A stretch of DNA of 64,000 bases, from assembly GCA_950295325.1 (NCBI GenBank), contig OX485807.1, forward strand, positions 22,043,666 to 22,107,665, written 5' to 3'. A program made the position numbers and the translations under genes. The notes under the pieces were generated by a model, which did no database searches, was not told the DNA's origin, and saw only the letters and a list, made by a program, of their open reading frames with translations. The first letter of the stretch is position 1; every line of letters starts with the position of its first letter. Positions 23,291 to 36,073 of the stretch are shown here, in pieces. Source of the DNA: Polytrichum commune. Taxonomy: Eukaryota; Streptophyta; Polytrichopsida; Polytrichales; Polytrichaceae.

Positions 23291-24861
23291 TCCCTTGAAA
23301 TTTGATATTCTTGAGATGCAGGTTTTGTCCTTCAAGCCACATCTGTATCTGGTTTCACATTACCTACCAGTTTTTATATAACACGCAATGAGAAGTTCAA
23401 GTGCTTACTCGAGTCTGGCACTAGTAACTGTCAAAATCTCAAAATATTATATTGGAAGTCAAGAACTCATTCAAGGCTAAGTGGGCAAGCATGTCCATAG
23501 TTTGATAAATTCCTACACTACTCAAAAGTTGTGTATGAAGTTTGTTCTTGCTTTATCTTCCCAAGGCCTTGGTGTGATTTCGTTGTTATTCAGGCAAGAA
23601 GCTCATTGATGAAGGGAGCAGTACAAGGTCTACCCTTGCAATCGATCAGTAAAGTTGCAATCAATTGATATGCCAGATTCAGAGCAATGATTCTTGTGAT
23701 TAAAAATGAAGCTCCCTTTAAAAGTTTCATTTTCTACACACTAAGATTTGACGCACACAACACATGGCTTGGATATTGCATTACAGATACCTTGTGCCCA
23801 GCTTCTATAAATCAAAAACTACAATAGTTCCTAGGGTAACAAAGATAGTTATTACCGAACATCCAGAAGGAAAGCATTGAAGCTTGAATAATTGTTGGAG
23901 CAAATTGAGACTTGTCAAGTTTACTGCAAAACCCACTTTCACCAGACTCTTGAGAATAATGTCATGACATGATGGCAGGAAAGGTGCTCTGTTCGTCCTA
24001 AACATCTTGCCAATTACCCTTAAGCTATTAGATTTGCATTGAATTTCAAAAGATAGCACTGAAGGGATTTGTTGACAAAAGGAATATGGAATGTTCATAT
24101 GTTTGAGATCAAGAAGCGTGTTCATAGTTCTTGAAGTGTCCTTGTGTCCAAGGCCCAATTTCTCCTCCATGTCCTCCTGCCTTTGTCTTGTTAGCTCCCA
24201 TTAAGTTACGCCTCACACACTTATTTCCTAGCAGATTTCTTAGTGAATTTGTAGGCAGAGGTACTGTCGCCTCCAGCATCATTAACTCCCACTGTGCATA
24301 AAAGCCAGGTGCAAGGAACCTCATCAATGCAAGAATATGGGGCGATATCCAGCTGTTCTCCGTCATAATATACAGATATGATGTTATTGACATGAATTCC
24401 AGAAATGCATATCAGTGACAAAATCTTTGAGATATAGTACTTATTTGTTAATTCCATCAGAGTATTGATCAGGAGTTGGTATCTTTGCATACCATACTTA
24501 CCATGTTCGGTAACCTGTTGGTGCATGTTTGGAGTTGGTGTGGAGGTTCAGATCAATAAAATCTTATATAAGAACACAAAATTCCGGTCACTCATATTCA
24601 ACAAGGGCGAGCACATTAGGAAAAATTGAAATGATACAGTATAACACCTGGAGAAATTAAAAAGCTTCCATAGTGCAACGAAGGAATACGATAACCACTA
24701 CTACATCCACAACAGTAGACAGCCTGACGAGGTAACACGACAAACCCTACAACATGCGTGATCAGTATTCCTCGGTATTAACGTCCCAAGGGAGCTAGCA
24801 TAGGTTAGAACTTATACCCAATTTTCCATGACATCCATAGTTCCTTCATATGCAGACATAT
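23291..24861. other. Spacer beside the SHMT arm A
   Basis: Two minus-strand frames of 101 and 121 codons (24526-24221 and 24170-23805) are open but not recognised. Otherwise there is nothing to report. Confidence 0.4.
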
Positions 24862-25134
24862 ACGACCTAACAACACTATTCGTGACACACAACTAAAATG
24901 TGCCACATTGAACTAACCACTTCGGATGCAATCAAAAAATGCCAACACGTTGACATTCAAATTATTACCATCGTCAAAAGAATGTACCTACCACTACAAA
25001 ATTGTTGCCAAGTCATCAGTGTTCCAAGAAGACGTATTACAGGGTGCGCAAACAGGCAATAATTCCTCTTTGCAATTTTCTAACTACTTACCTTTCGACC
25101 ACTCACGTTTCTACTTCATATCATCATTAACACC

Positions 25135-27413
25135 CTATTCCTTGCCGTACTTCAAGTTGTTCACGTCAAATCCCGGCATGTCAAAAGACATCGAGAACTT
25201 CTCTACATCACCCTTCAAGGCAGCAATTTCTTCATTGTTTTCTACCCCCTTGTTGAACTCCTTCAGAAGCTTGCCCCTCTCCTTTTGAACCTTCAAAGTG
25301 ATGTTCACAGCACGCTCCAGAAATTCGGCGATCTGCTCGAAGTCCTTCTCCTTCAATCCACGTGAAGTCATTGCCGGTGCACCTGTCACCACGACCCACA
25401 CACACAACCTCGTATCAGCTGCGCGAAGACAATTCATCACCAAACCTCCGTGATTACTTCTCCCAACCTTACCATAACCCTCCTTACAATCCGAAAATCT
25501 CACCTTGCGATTCGACCAAACATGGATTTCCCCCGATTACAAACGGACAAACAATTCAAGCACATTCATTAACTACCTTTTCCCACTGTCTCGTTGACTG
25601 CCACCTACTGTCTACAGCTGGCTCTTGCCTTGTTTCTACGGGCAAACTCCACGAATTAAGCTGCCTACAACTTACTCTTCACTCAAATTGCCACTGAAAA
25701 AGACTGCACCGCAAACAACCAACGGAAAGGGAACCGTACCGATGCGAACACCTCCTGGGGCTAGTGCACTACTGTCACCGAACACGGCATTCTTGTTCAA
25801 AGTGATGTGAGCCAGTTCGCACACCTTCTCCACCTTGTTACCTGAGTACATCATAACACCACTACCATCACCGGAAATGTCTTCGTGTAAAAACATCCAT
25901 GACAAATCACCAAACAAGCCCGTAAGTTCACATCAATTGAAGGCAAAAGGCTGCCAATGCCTACCGGTAAGACCCAGAGGACGCAAATCCCACAGAACTA
26001 GATGGTTCTCGGTGCCGTCGGTCACCATCTTGTAACCCTTCTTCATCAAAGCGTTTCCGATGGCGACGGCGTTCGCCTTCACCTGCTTCGCGTAAGCCTT
26101 GAATTGTGGCGTGTCCACTTGCTTCAGTGCCACGGCAAGGGCGGCAATTTGATGGTTGTGAGGTCCGCCCTGCAACGACGGGAACACGGAGAAATTGATC
26201 TTGTCCTCGTAATCGTACACGGCGTCTTCCTTCTGACCCTTCTTCGGGGGCTTCGGACCCTTCCTGTAGAAGATCATGCCCGCACGTGGTCCTCTCAGAC
26301 TCTTGTGGGTCGTCGTCGTCACCACATCGCAGTACTCGAAGGGTTGGTTTGCTTCCTGCACTACGCATATCCGACCAACTTGTCAGCCTTTTCTCTTTGA
26401 TTCAACAACGCCTCCACTGTTGCCACAAATCAAGCCGCCTACGGAAAATCGGTATGCTGAAAGACGCCAATTACCTGGGCGGCCACGAGGCCGCTGATGT
26501 GAGCCATGTCGCACATCAGCAAGGCTCCACACTTGTCGGCGATGGTCCTCATCCTTGCAAAGTCCCAGTCCCTGGGGTACGCACTTCCACCCGAAATGAT
26601 CATCTTGGGACGGAAGTCCAACGCCTTCTCCTCCAGCTTGTCGTAGTCGATGAACCCGGTGTCGTAGTTCACCTTGTAAGGCAGACTCTCAAAGAAGATC
26701 GAGGTCGCCGAGATCTTCTTTCCATTGGAAGTGTAGTACCCGTGGGTCAAGTGACCGCCTGCATTGGTCGAACCAGTTACAATGTGCTAACACTTCCGGC
26801 GTACAACCAACCTACCACATTCCACACATGTCTCTACATCCCTTTCCGCGACCGAGATTAACTACGCAGGCATACAAATCCAACGGAAATCCCTACATTT
26901 CTTTACCTTATCGTACCTTAGGTATCCAAGCATACCGATTCAAATACATCTCTACGCCACTCTACATGATTCAGCTTAGGCGTGCAACCATCGAGGTTCA
27001 CCTGAGGGCAGATCGAGACCCATGATGCGGTCATGGGGCTGAAGAAGGGCTGTGTACACTGCGAAGTTCGCAGGAGACCCCGAGTATGGCTGCACATTCA
27101 CACCCCACTTCTCACCGTCCAAGTGGAACGCCTTCAGCGCTCTGGCCTTGCACAAGTTCTCGATCTGGTCGATGAACTCGTTGCCTCCGTAGTACCGTGC
27201 TCCAGGAAGCCCTTCCGAGTACTTGTTGGTCAATGCGGACCCCAATGCCTCGATCACAGCCTGAGAAGTGAAATTCTCGGACGCGATCAGCTCGATACCC
27301 CTGCATTGCCTCACCTTCTCGTGCTCGATCAGGTTGTAAATCTCCTCGTCCGCTACATCCAGGGGCGTATTTCCCCACGAAGCCACGCTTCCCTCTGGAG
27401 CCTCTGAACCCAT
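25135..27413 (-). CDS. SHMT: Serine hydroxymethyltransferase, cytosolic type, copy A, 5 exons, 478 aa
   Basis: PLP enzyme that interconverts serine plus tetrahydrofolate with glycine plus methylene-tetrahydrofolate, the main source of one-carbon units. Exons: 27413-27002, 26758-26475, 26355-25965, 25841-25740 and 25382-25135, joined by short GT-AG introns; total 478 aa, normal for plant cytosolic SHMT. Landmarks: [37 protein letters not shown], the PLP lysine Lys250 in [14 protein letters not shown], and [20 protein letters not shown]. There is no transit peptide: the protein starts [18 protein letters not shown], hence cytosolic. Exons are GC-richer than the surrounding spacer. Both SHMT copies encode the same protein as far as I can read, and neither has a break. 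Its 5' end faces the 26-kb spacer that separates it from copy B. Confidence 0.97.
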
Positions 27414-28359
27414 GTTGCCTGTTCACAGGCCGCACACATTCCATCAGCAGGTGTTGTCACAAGAAACTATGACACAAAGAGTCTGCCTGCATAAAGATTG
27501 CGCTAAAATCCGAATCCCGTCATCCACCATGGAACCAGAGCATTACAAACCGTTCGCATCTACCAAGAAAGGTTGAGGGACAGCCGTTTTATCAAAGATG
27601 CCAATTATCGAACAAAGCGCTTCTAAGTGATGGGAAGGACTTCGTGCTCGTGCGCATTCAGTGGAAACACGAGCCTAGACATTACAAAAATCCGGTTCAA
27701 AGGAAAGACCCAGGAAAGCTATACAGCATCAAATATAGCAGCAGTGCATCACTATAGCTTTACGATCCTATTTAACAAAAGGATGTAAAAAATCATTCCT
27801 CTCTTGGCGCAGATCCTTAGACAGCCCACCTTGGAGCAGAGAGGGATGGCCTCTAACATAGATCTCTGCCCAGAAGTGATTTCTGTCTCTAGAAACCAAA
27901 AGAATGTTCACATCAGGACAAGTCACCGCTGTCTTCACACATAAACAAACTCTTGCACATCTCACATGAAGCTCAAATCCAAGATCTCTCACGACCTACC
28001 ATCCGGAAGAGTGGCCAAAGATGCCGTGTCCATGCAAGCCCACCACCAAGTAAGGCAGAGAGGGTTATGTGAAGTCCACAACGCAAGTTTGCACAAGAAA
28101 CTAGTTCCCATTAAACCTACGTTCCCAACCCAAACCTCTAGCAAAAAAGAAGACATCCACATGAGAGCCGTTCATCAATCCCAAAGCCCTTCAAAGGAAG
28201 CCCACATGCTGCTAAAAAAACACAGAGCAGCTCCATCGCAAACTAAAAGGACCCACATCAACAACACCAACATGGTAAGTGCGGCCAATCGCAATAAACC
28301 CCAATCCTTTGATGGGCATGGATTTCAATCTTACCCATCACATTTGCGAACCAAATCCC

Positions 28360-28745
28360 TTAACATTTGAAGACAACCAAACCGGCATTTGTGAGAGAAC
28401 CCAAAACCCCACTCCTTCCTCTTCTTCTTCTTCCCCTTCTTCTCACGACAACATCACTGAGTTGTCTACACCAAAACCCCAAGCAAAGCAACCGTGCACT
28501 TACCAAATAACACGGCAAAGGAAGATGCGTCCGCTGGAGCAAAAGCAACAATGGCGGTGACCCCAGTGAGATCGAGTGGCAGCAGATCTGTGAAAAGGCT
28601 CGTAATACTTCAAGGTTGTGGATGTTGTAGACGCGGATGGGACGACAATCGTGCAACCCGGCACATACCCGCTCTGATCTGGGGTATCACCTCACTTTCA
28701 ATCTTTCCATTCCTGGCCCTGCTTTCCATTTACTCACGGCGATAG
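28360..28745 (+). pseudogene. Degraded counterpart of a small divergent ORF upstream of SHMT copy A
   Basis: The ATG at 28551 corresponds to the ATG at 54983 in arm B (both start ATGGCGG.GACCCC). Relative to arm B the reading frame here is changed by single-base losses, one within the first six codons and another about 50 bases on, after which a stop follows quickly. It therefore no longer encodes the arm-B peptide. The family is not recognised. It may never have been a protein-coding exon. Confidence 0.35.
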
Positions 28746-28755
28746 GCTCGGCTGT

Positions 28756-31700
28756 ACGGAGGATAAAATGGAATTCAACATACTTAATAATATTGCTATT
28801 GCAAGGGTGACACCCACCATGTCCTAGGTCATAGGTGTCACATGCATGGTAACATCCTCAATTCTCATAACAATATTGTTCTCCCTCTTTAGTAAGACAC
28901 GTTTGGGAAACACACAAAAAGTCATCGTATTATTTCTCATTAATATGACAAATGACGTAAAGTTGTCGGTTTATAGAGGGGATACGAAAACATAAGTAAT
29001 ATGAGCTAAAAATATATATACAATATAGATGGCATGAAATGATAACTTTCAACTCCAAACAAATACAAATCTTCTCGAGAACTCTTGCAAATAGGAGTCC
29101 AAAGATCTTTGGTGTTGCCTACCCAAGTTAGTAACTGTCATCTTATCTGAATTCCCTGCTGATTTTTGAAAACTAATAATTTCATTGACATCGAATTACG
29201 AAGAGTTCTCTGATAAGAAACTAGACAACAATGATGCATGACGATTAGCATCGAGATACTAGTGATATTATATCACCCGTGTACAAGGCCACCATACTAG
29301 TTAGGAGGCCACTCTAACCCTAACCATGTCCATTCTACACTAATAACCTTGATTCTCGTTAAGTTCCCAATGATAAGTGAAGTTCCCAAGTAGTTCCCAA
29401 GTGAAAATCGATGTATTTTAGATGTACACAACATAGATGAAAGGAATTTTAGCATCAACTACCTCTTTAATATGACAAAATGGAGATTCTAAATGTCACA
29501 TTATTGAGTGTCGTAGTCGTACTGTATAAAAGAGGGAGTTTTGAACTAAAAAGTTTGGTCGCAATTGTGTGTCGTAATATCGAGGGTGTCGTATAAACGA
29601 GTGTGGTAATAACGAGATTGGAATGTATATTGGTTGTGTCCACGGCCACACTTAGCATTTCCATGATTAGGCAACAAAAAGGCACTTCAAAATACACTTG
29701 ATGCAGTACTATAGAATTCATGGCCATGAACATTGCGCCCTGGTCAATCCATGAAATGTATGATTGCGTGATTGTCAGACGTAGTGGGTGGACATCCCCA
29801 AATATGTTCATTTACAATGAAGAACATTTGTTGCAATCTTTCGAAGCAGATGGTAGGTTTAGGATTGGAGGCTCAAAGGGAATACAACTACGGGGAGCAT
29901 ACAATCTTAAACACAATATATACTAATCCTGCAACCACACAAACTTGTTGGAGGTGGCCTTGGCCACCAACCCAACAATGACAACCGTTGCATGCACATC
30001 CATGGTGCACTATGGCTAGGATGACGACAATGTTGATGGGGGTGGTTGCCACGAACATCACCACAATGACCATGGTCATCAGAGGTGTCGCCATGGTGAC
30101 TTGCTATTGAGGTCAATATTCCATTGGGTGCATTTGTGTGCTTTAACTCTTAAATGCTTAAGATGCCAAAAATTGGTTGTGAGTATTTGTCAAGAAAATC
30201 TTTCTTAACTTTGTTTATATGTTTTTTTTCTTTCACTTTCAAAATGTAAAGTTCTACACCATCTAGACATCTAGAACAAACCAATATTGATTATTTAAAA
30301 AACCTCTAAAGATATGGACCTTGAAGTAGTTGCAACCCCTACAAAACACATGTCACAAAATCCTTTTTTTTTTTTTTACCCCAATGGTGATGAGCATGTG
30401 TTCTTCAAGGCTTCGATTTTTGCCTTGGGATCTATGCTCCCAAAAATAAGGTGGCCACGAGGTTCCCTTTAAGGGCCTAATTATGTGCATTACAATCTAT
30501 GCTTAGAGGAATGATGTGCCCATGATATTTTTTTGATCATGCCCTAAAGATTCATTTTTATTTTCAAGTGGCTTTCAATTTGACCCTTCAACAATGTTCA
30601 TTGTATGCCTTAAAGTGCTTAAAGAACCTAGGTGGCTTGGAAATGTATGCTTCAAAATCTATACTCCTGGAAAAATCCAAGTGTTCGTTTCAATGTGGCT
30701 ATTGGCATAGTCAACATTATTGTCATTTGCTTGATGAGGTTAGAGGCGAGGTTCAAGACAATGTCTAGGTGAAGGTAATATTGGGGTTGGAAAAAATATT
30801 TTATTTTATTTTGCAACATGTCTTTGAATATATGTTTTCTCATATTCATGTATTGTGTTTGAAGACATGTCATCCCCAACAATTGTTGATGATGATTGTG
30901 AAGATTCGTCAGATGAGGGTCCCCTAGACATGAGCAAATCCAACAAGAGTAATTATAATTCTATGAAAGGAAGCATATATTTGAGGCCCATTAATAAATG
31001 TAGGCTCTCAATCCTTCTTTGTTGTTTGAAGACTTTGGTTGTGGTACATCCTATTTTGGAGGTAGATGTTCAATTACTATAGAATGATTTTGTTGATGGA
31101 TATAGGTGTAACCATTCCAATGTCATAAATGAACTCAAATACACTTCAAGTGTGCATTGGCAACATGCTAATAATGTACGTTGAGAAATTGCTTTGATTT
31201 GATGATGACTACATTTCATTGAGAAGGAAGATTTTTATTTTTATTTTTTATTTTTTTGGGGGGGGGGGTCTAGGGAGGCAATCGTCATCTTCCTACATGG
31301 AGTTGCCATATCCAAAAGTTTCATGCAAATGAGCCAAGATGGTATATCTTCATTGATTGTACATGCCACAATCCTTCTAGCTTAGTTGGCATGTGTGTTG
31401 GATACCATGCATGGCATTAATAAGTAAACCCATGTCTTTCAATTGGTTGCAACCATGTTTTTGAGTTTGTCTTTGCTATTCAATTTATAGCGCATGCCCG
31501 AACCACAATTGGTATGCCACTCATAGGTTGACACCTCCCTCACCCCTTCCGGAGTGAAACAATCGACGCCCTACAAAATTGCTCGAGATAGGAGTCCGCC
31601 TCTATACATACCCCAATACTAGAAATGGGGTTTGTCTTGTTCATCTTCACAACACCCCCTTTGGATTCAATGTCTTTAGCTATGTCCATTAGATTAAGTA

Positions 31701-32587
31701 TTCTAGATGCATTAAAGAGACCCAAATCCATTAAAAATGTGAAATTAAATTTTGTCTTTATAGATTTTGAAACATTGAGGTATGCAATGTGAAGTACCTA
31801 CCTTTGTATTTTGACGATAATTTTATATTTGTGTTCCCACCATTGTTGGATGGAGTTCCCCCATCCTATAGACAGGGGATGGATGGTATGGGCAAGCTTT
31901 ATGATGGCCATGTGTAGTACACCACCAAAATAAAAAAATTTAAAACGATTCCTTCGGTAGGTCACTCTATAGGATTTTTGTGCACCACATGCAGCGGAGG
32001 GGTATTTGTTTAAGGGCTATTTACCGTCAAGGCACAAACTAAAAGCTCCCTATAATTACTTAATTCTCTGAAATGACCTATTTTTTTGCACCCTACCATT
32101 ACTTATATTGTCCACGTCATTGCAACTTTTTGTAGTTTACATTCCTTTTGATTAAAAAAATTAATTCAAAAGTGTATGCAATGCAAAAGTGGTGGAAAAA
32201 AACATGGCAAAAAAAGGGCATAAAGCATACATACCATTGCAAAAACTAGTGCAAAAACTTATCATACAAGTGAAAGACTTGTGCTTACCAAAACAAATCT
32301 TAACTTGTGCAAAATATGTGTATCGTTAACCACGTCACAAAAGAACAAGTGTGATAACATGATGCATATCATTCCAAGACCATAACCTGAATGATATCAT
32401 ACAATTGCAAGTGATGAAGAACACAAGGATACTTAAACATCATACAGTTTAATTTTTTCTTTAAAATCTTTAGTTTTACAATTCATAGAACATAACTTTC
32501 ATGCGTCAACAAAAAAACAACTTAGGGTGGAAACACAACAAGAGTGAGTGTGTGTTCACAAACACAATACGTGCTATGTAAAAGTCT
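28756..32587. other. Spacer, left part of the 26-kb interval
   Basis: No recognised gene. Contains a poly-T run near 30367, a G-run near 31258-31269, and a 114-codon minus-strand frame at 29811-29467 of unknown character. Confidence 0.45.
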
Positions 32588-33320
32588 GACCCAAACACAA
32601 AAAACTGCAACCATTGCAGCTATGCAAAAGACATGTGGTTTCCTACAAGTTTGTGAGGTGGGTTTAGGGTATGCAAAACAAACAAACCTATGTAACCATG
32701 TCCCATACCTTAGTGTCCAATCATGCACCAAAGAAACAAACAATTTACAGCCCAAAAAATATAAGCCTTAAGATCTAAGAGTAGGGGTTACCTAGACTCC
32801 CACATTGTCAACCGAACCATGACCATGATGGACAAAGTATTCTCGTGGCTAGCCTGACTTGAGGTGCAGATTGTTTGCATAGAGGTATGTTATGTCGAGG
32901 TGTGCAAAAAAATTCATGCGAAGGCGGTCGGGCATTGGGTTATTCAAAACCCACGACTTACACATAAACTCCATATCGGCGTCAAAGTTATTGATGATCA
33001 TCAAACCTCAAATTGCATGCTGGTGTGGAGGAAATGTAGCGACATTGGCTTGGATGAGCCAAAACACACCAAATTCTATTGTGTTACCCACAAAAAAACC
33101 GCAACCATTGCAACTATGCATAAGTCATGTGGTTCCCTACAAGTTTGTGCAAGTGGGTTTAAAGTATGAAAAACAAAACAAACCTATGTAATCATGTCTC
33201 ATACCTTAGTGTCCAATCATGCACCCAAAAAGAAAGGATTTACGACAAAAAAGAACATACAAACCTCAAGATCTAAGAGTAAGGGTTACCCAAACTCTCA
33301 CATTGTCAACTGAACTATCG
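32588..33320 (+). repeat. Direct repeat pair of about 235 bp
   Basis: 32588-32822 and 33087-33320 match at roughly 80-85%, sharing GCAACCATTGCA, TACAAGTTTGTG, CATACCTTAGTGTCCAATCA and AAGATCTAAGAGTA. The copies are about 499 bp apart with unrelated sequence between. No coding content is seen. Confidence 0.75.
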
Positions 33321-35839
33321 CCCTTCATAGTCCACATCTTCACTTCAGTTGTCATTCGTAAACACCAACACAACTGCCCTAACATAAGCGGAAGAATCAA
33401 TCACAAGCCGCGCACAAAAACTCTAAATCCTAAATTGCCTCCAAAACAACAATAAGACCTTTTAGCCAATAAAATCAAAGCCCTATGTGGAACTTCACGG
33501 CCGCCCTTGATCCTAAAGCAACTACAAAGGCGACTCTACAAAGGAAATCCTAAACCAACTACAACAAGACATACTTGTTGGACTTTGTTATCATAAGCTT
33601 CAACAAGGAGGAGCTTCAACCAAAAGTTGCCCAAAGCACAACGGACTTGAGGAAGAAACAAAAACCTAGGTGTTTTTTACAAATGGCAATGCAAGAAGAC
33701 GACCAGTAATGGGCATTGTGATTTTCATCCATTTTGGGCAAATGATGAGTCATTTTCCATCCATCCATCGTGAGGCATGCGTACAAAATTGATCCTACTA
33801 AACATACATCCTAGGATCCTTATTTCCAACCTCTATATTATTTTTACAAAAAGGAATGGCATACATTTTTAGTCTATCTACCTTGTAATGAGATCGTCTA
33901 GTTTTAATGGACCTTTCTTATTTGGAATTATTTTATAATTTTTTATGTCAAAAGAATTTAATCCTCCCTATATTATGTTGCACATCCTTTTTAAAATGCA
34001 CTAAGTGAACTACTCATGAACAATTTTGGGTTAGTATGTCACCTTTCTACATGTGTTGGACATCTTCAATGCCCAACAATTTTTGTGACTATCTTCACGT
34101 TGGAATGTAAGGTATGTCATTTCACACCGATTTGTATTGATGTATGCAATGTTCGCATTGTTTAAGTCCATTCCACAACTCTTGGGATGTCCAAGGTTGC
34201 ATTCATCTAGGGGTGCATGATCATCGTGTGTCCAATAGCACATGTCGCGAGTCTTTGGACATTGCCTACTAATGTGTTGCTAGTGAGGTGATGAAAATAC
34301 CCACTGAAGAAGAAGAAAACCCAACTATAACAACAACAAACAAACAAACAATATTGCTAATTGTGAGAGTAGGAAAATGATTGATTGTACATATTGCATT
34401 TAAATGAAATAAGTATCATGATTATTTTATAATGACAAATTTTAGAGACAAAATATGATTGTCAAGAGAAGAAGAAACCAAGTATGATCTAAAAAGAATT
34501 TAAAAGGGCATATCAAGAACGAAGATGAACAAGATGATTTTGAAAGATAAAGTGAAATAAATGATATCAAAAAATGAGATGATCAATTCAATCTTAATGA
34601 TAATATACTACCAAATATAAGAAGCAAGTTGATCTCAAGAACTAAGAGAAGTAACAAAAAAAATTAAAATGAAGAGATACAATTAAGATATTATAGAATA
34701 GGAGAAGCTAACATATTTTAAAGAAGAAAATAATGCACACAAGGTATGTATTACAAGGGAATTTCAAGGAAGGAGAAAAAAAAAGTGATCTCACATAAAT
34801 AAATAAATTTCTTTAAAAAAATGAAGGTCTAGAATATGAAAAAACATAAAATAAGAAAGAAGAAGGATAAATAAATAAATTCAAGAAAGAAAAATACTTT
34901 CAATGATGATAAATAGAAGAAAAAAAATGGTTTCATAAGGTTTCATAAGAAAGAGTTAACAATGAATAAGTGGAGCAAAGATTGGGCAAGGTAATTACAA
35001 AGTGGAAGAGAAACAAGGTAAAAACCCTATAAGTAATTTATGTGGTATGTGGATTGTGGAGTGGCAAGAATGTGGAAGGTCCCACACAACCGCAAGTTGG
35101 CAAAACTGCATAGTCAACAACCTATTGTTAGCTTAGGATTTTTTAGAATTTTCCAACATGCACTTATTTTTATTCATCAAGAGACATAATACCATTTTAT
35201 TGCTTATTGCTTAAAGCATTTGTATTAAACTGAGCATTATCATTGATAAGATGAAAGTGAATGAAGAACACTCTAACTATGAAACTTCTTCAATGCCACA
35301 AATCCCCAATCATAATAGGGTGAGAGATAGTACCATGCCAATGACACTCAACACCAAAAACAATGTAAGGTAGTAAGGCTGATGTGGACACCTTCAATTT
35401 TGTGGAATCATCCAACGGATGTATTCAAGAAACAGAAGCTCGAGCACATTAATGATTATGAATCAAGACCAAAAAAAATTGAAATCAGAGTTGAGGAAGG
35501 TGTTGATATAGGCTTTGGAATCAAAGAGACTCTACTTCCCAAACTAATGTTCTAGGGGGAAATTCTTTTATCGTTTTATGTTGTATAATTGGACAACATC
35601 AATAGCAAATTCTACATGGATCATTTGCCGAAGAAAACCAAGTTCAATGCCAATAATGGCTATATCATGTCTCAAAAGTGGTCAAGGGCAAGATAAAATG
35701 TTGTTGAATTGGTTTTTCATTATAGAATGCCTACAATACAAGTTTGTCAATGCCTCATAGCCACATGCCGCCTCCTAATTTGCCCACCTTGGACACAAAA
35801 TTCAAGTGTGTCATAGATCAGTGAATATTACTCCTAATT
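33321..35839. other. AT-rich spacer with a purine-rich strand tract
   Basis: No gene is recognised. From about 34430 to 35000 the plus strand is dominated by A and G (AAGAAGAAGGATAAATAAAT is typical), a strong strand asymmetry. It ends at the target-site duplication of the large LINE. Confidence 0.5.
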
Positions 35840-35845
35840 ATAGAG

Positions 35846-35905
35846 GATGGTGAAGAAGAAGAAGAAGAACTCCGGTCCCGCCTAGGGGGCTGGAGTGAAT
35901 AAAGT
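35846..35905 (-). terminator. LINE 3'-terminal hairpin and (TTC)n tail
   Basis: On the minus strand: CAGACACTTTATTCACTCCA, a C/G-rich stem-loop closing with GGACCGGAG, then (TTC)5. The same ending occurs at 10397-10485 and 51595-51654, where the tail is (TCTA)n or (ATCT)n. LINEs that lack poly(A) often use such a 3' structure for template recognition by their RT. Confidence 0.6.
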
Positions 35906-36073
35906 GTCTGTTCGTAGGACATCCGTGGCCATACCCCAAGGTAGTGGCGTTGGATGTAATACTACACCCTTTGCAGGGAGTAGGCACTATGTTAGTAACT
36001 AGTGATTTTGCCGTTTAACCGGTTGGGGGGGGGGGGGGGAAGTGTGTTGGGTTCATAAATTTTATTGTTGTTT

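Larger units (their letters stand above)
24862..28755 (-). repeat. Arm A of a 3.9-kb inverted duplication carrying SHMT
   Basis: Reverse complement of 54757-58655. From about 24862 to 27690 every coordinate pairs with its partner by a constant sum of 83510, so there are no net indels, and I see only about ten base differences, mostly in the last intron and the 3' flank. From 27700 to 28755, the promoter side, similarity falls to roughly 80-85% with several indels. Outside these limits similarity stops abruptly. Confidence 0.92.

Noticed and set aside
26002-27407. Open frames on the strand opposite SHMT copy A (and the mirror set at 56103-57508)
   Set aside because: They lie antisense to GC-rich conserved exons, which suppress stops on the other strand. 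They have no homology or splice logic of their own.
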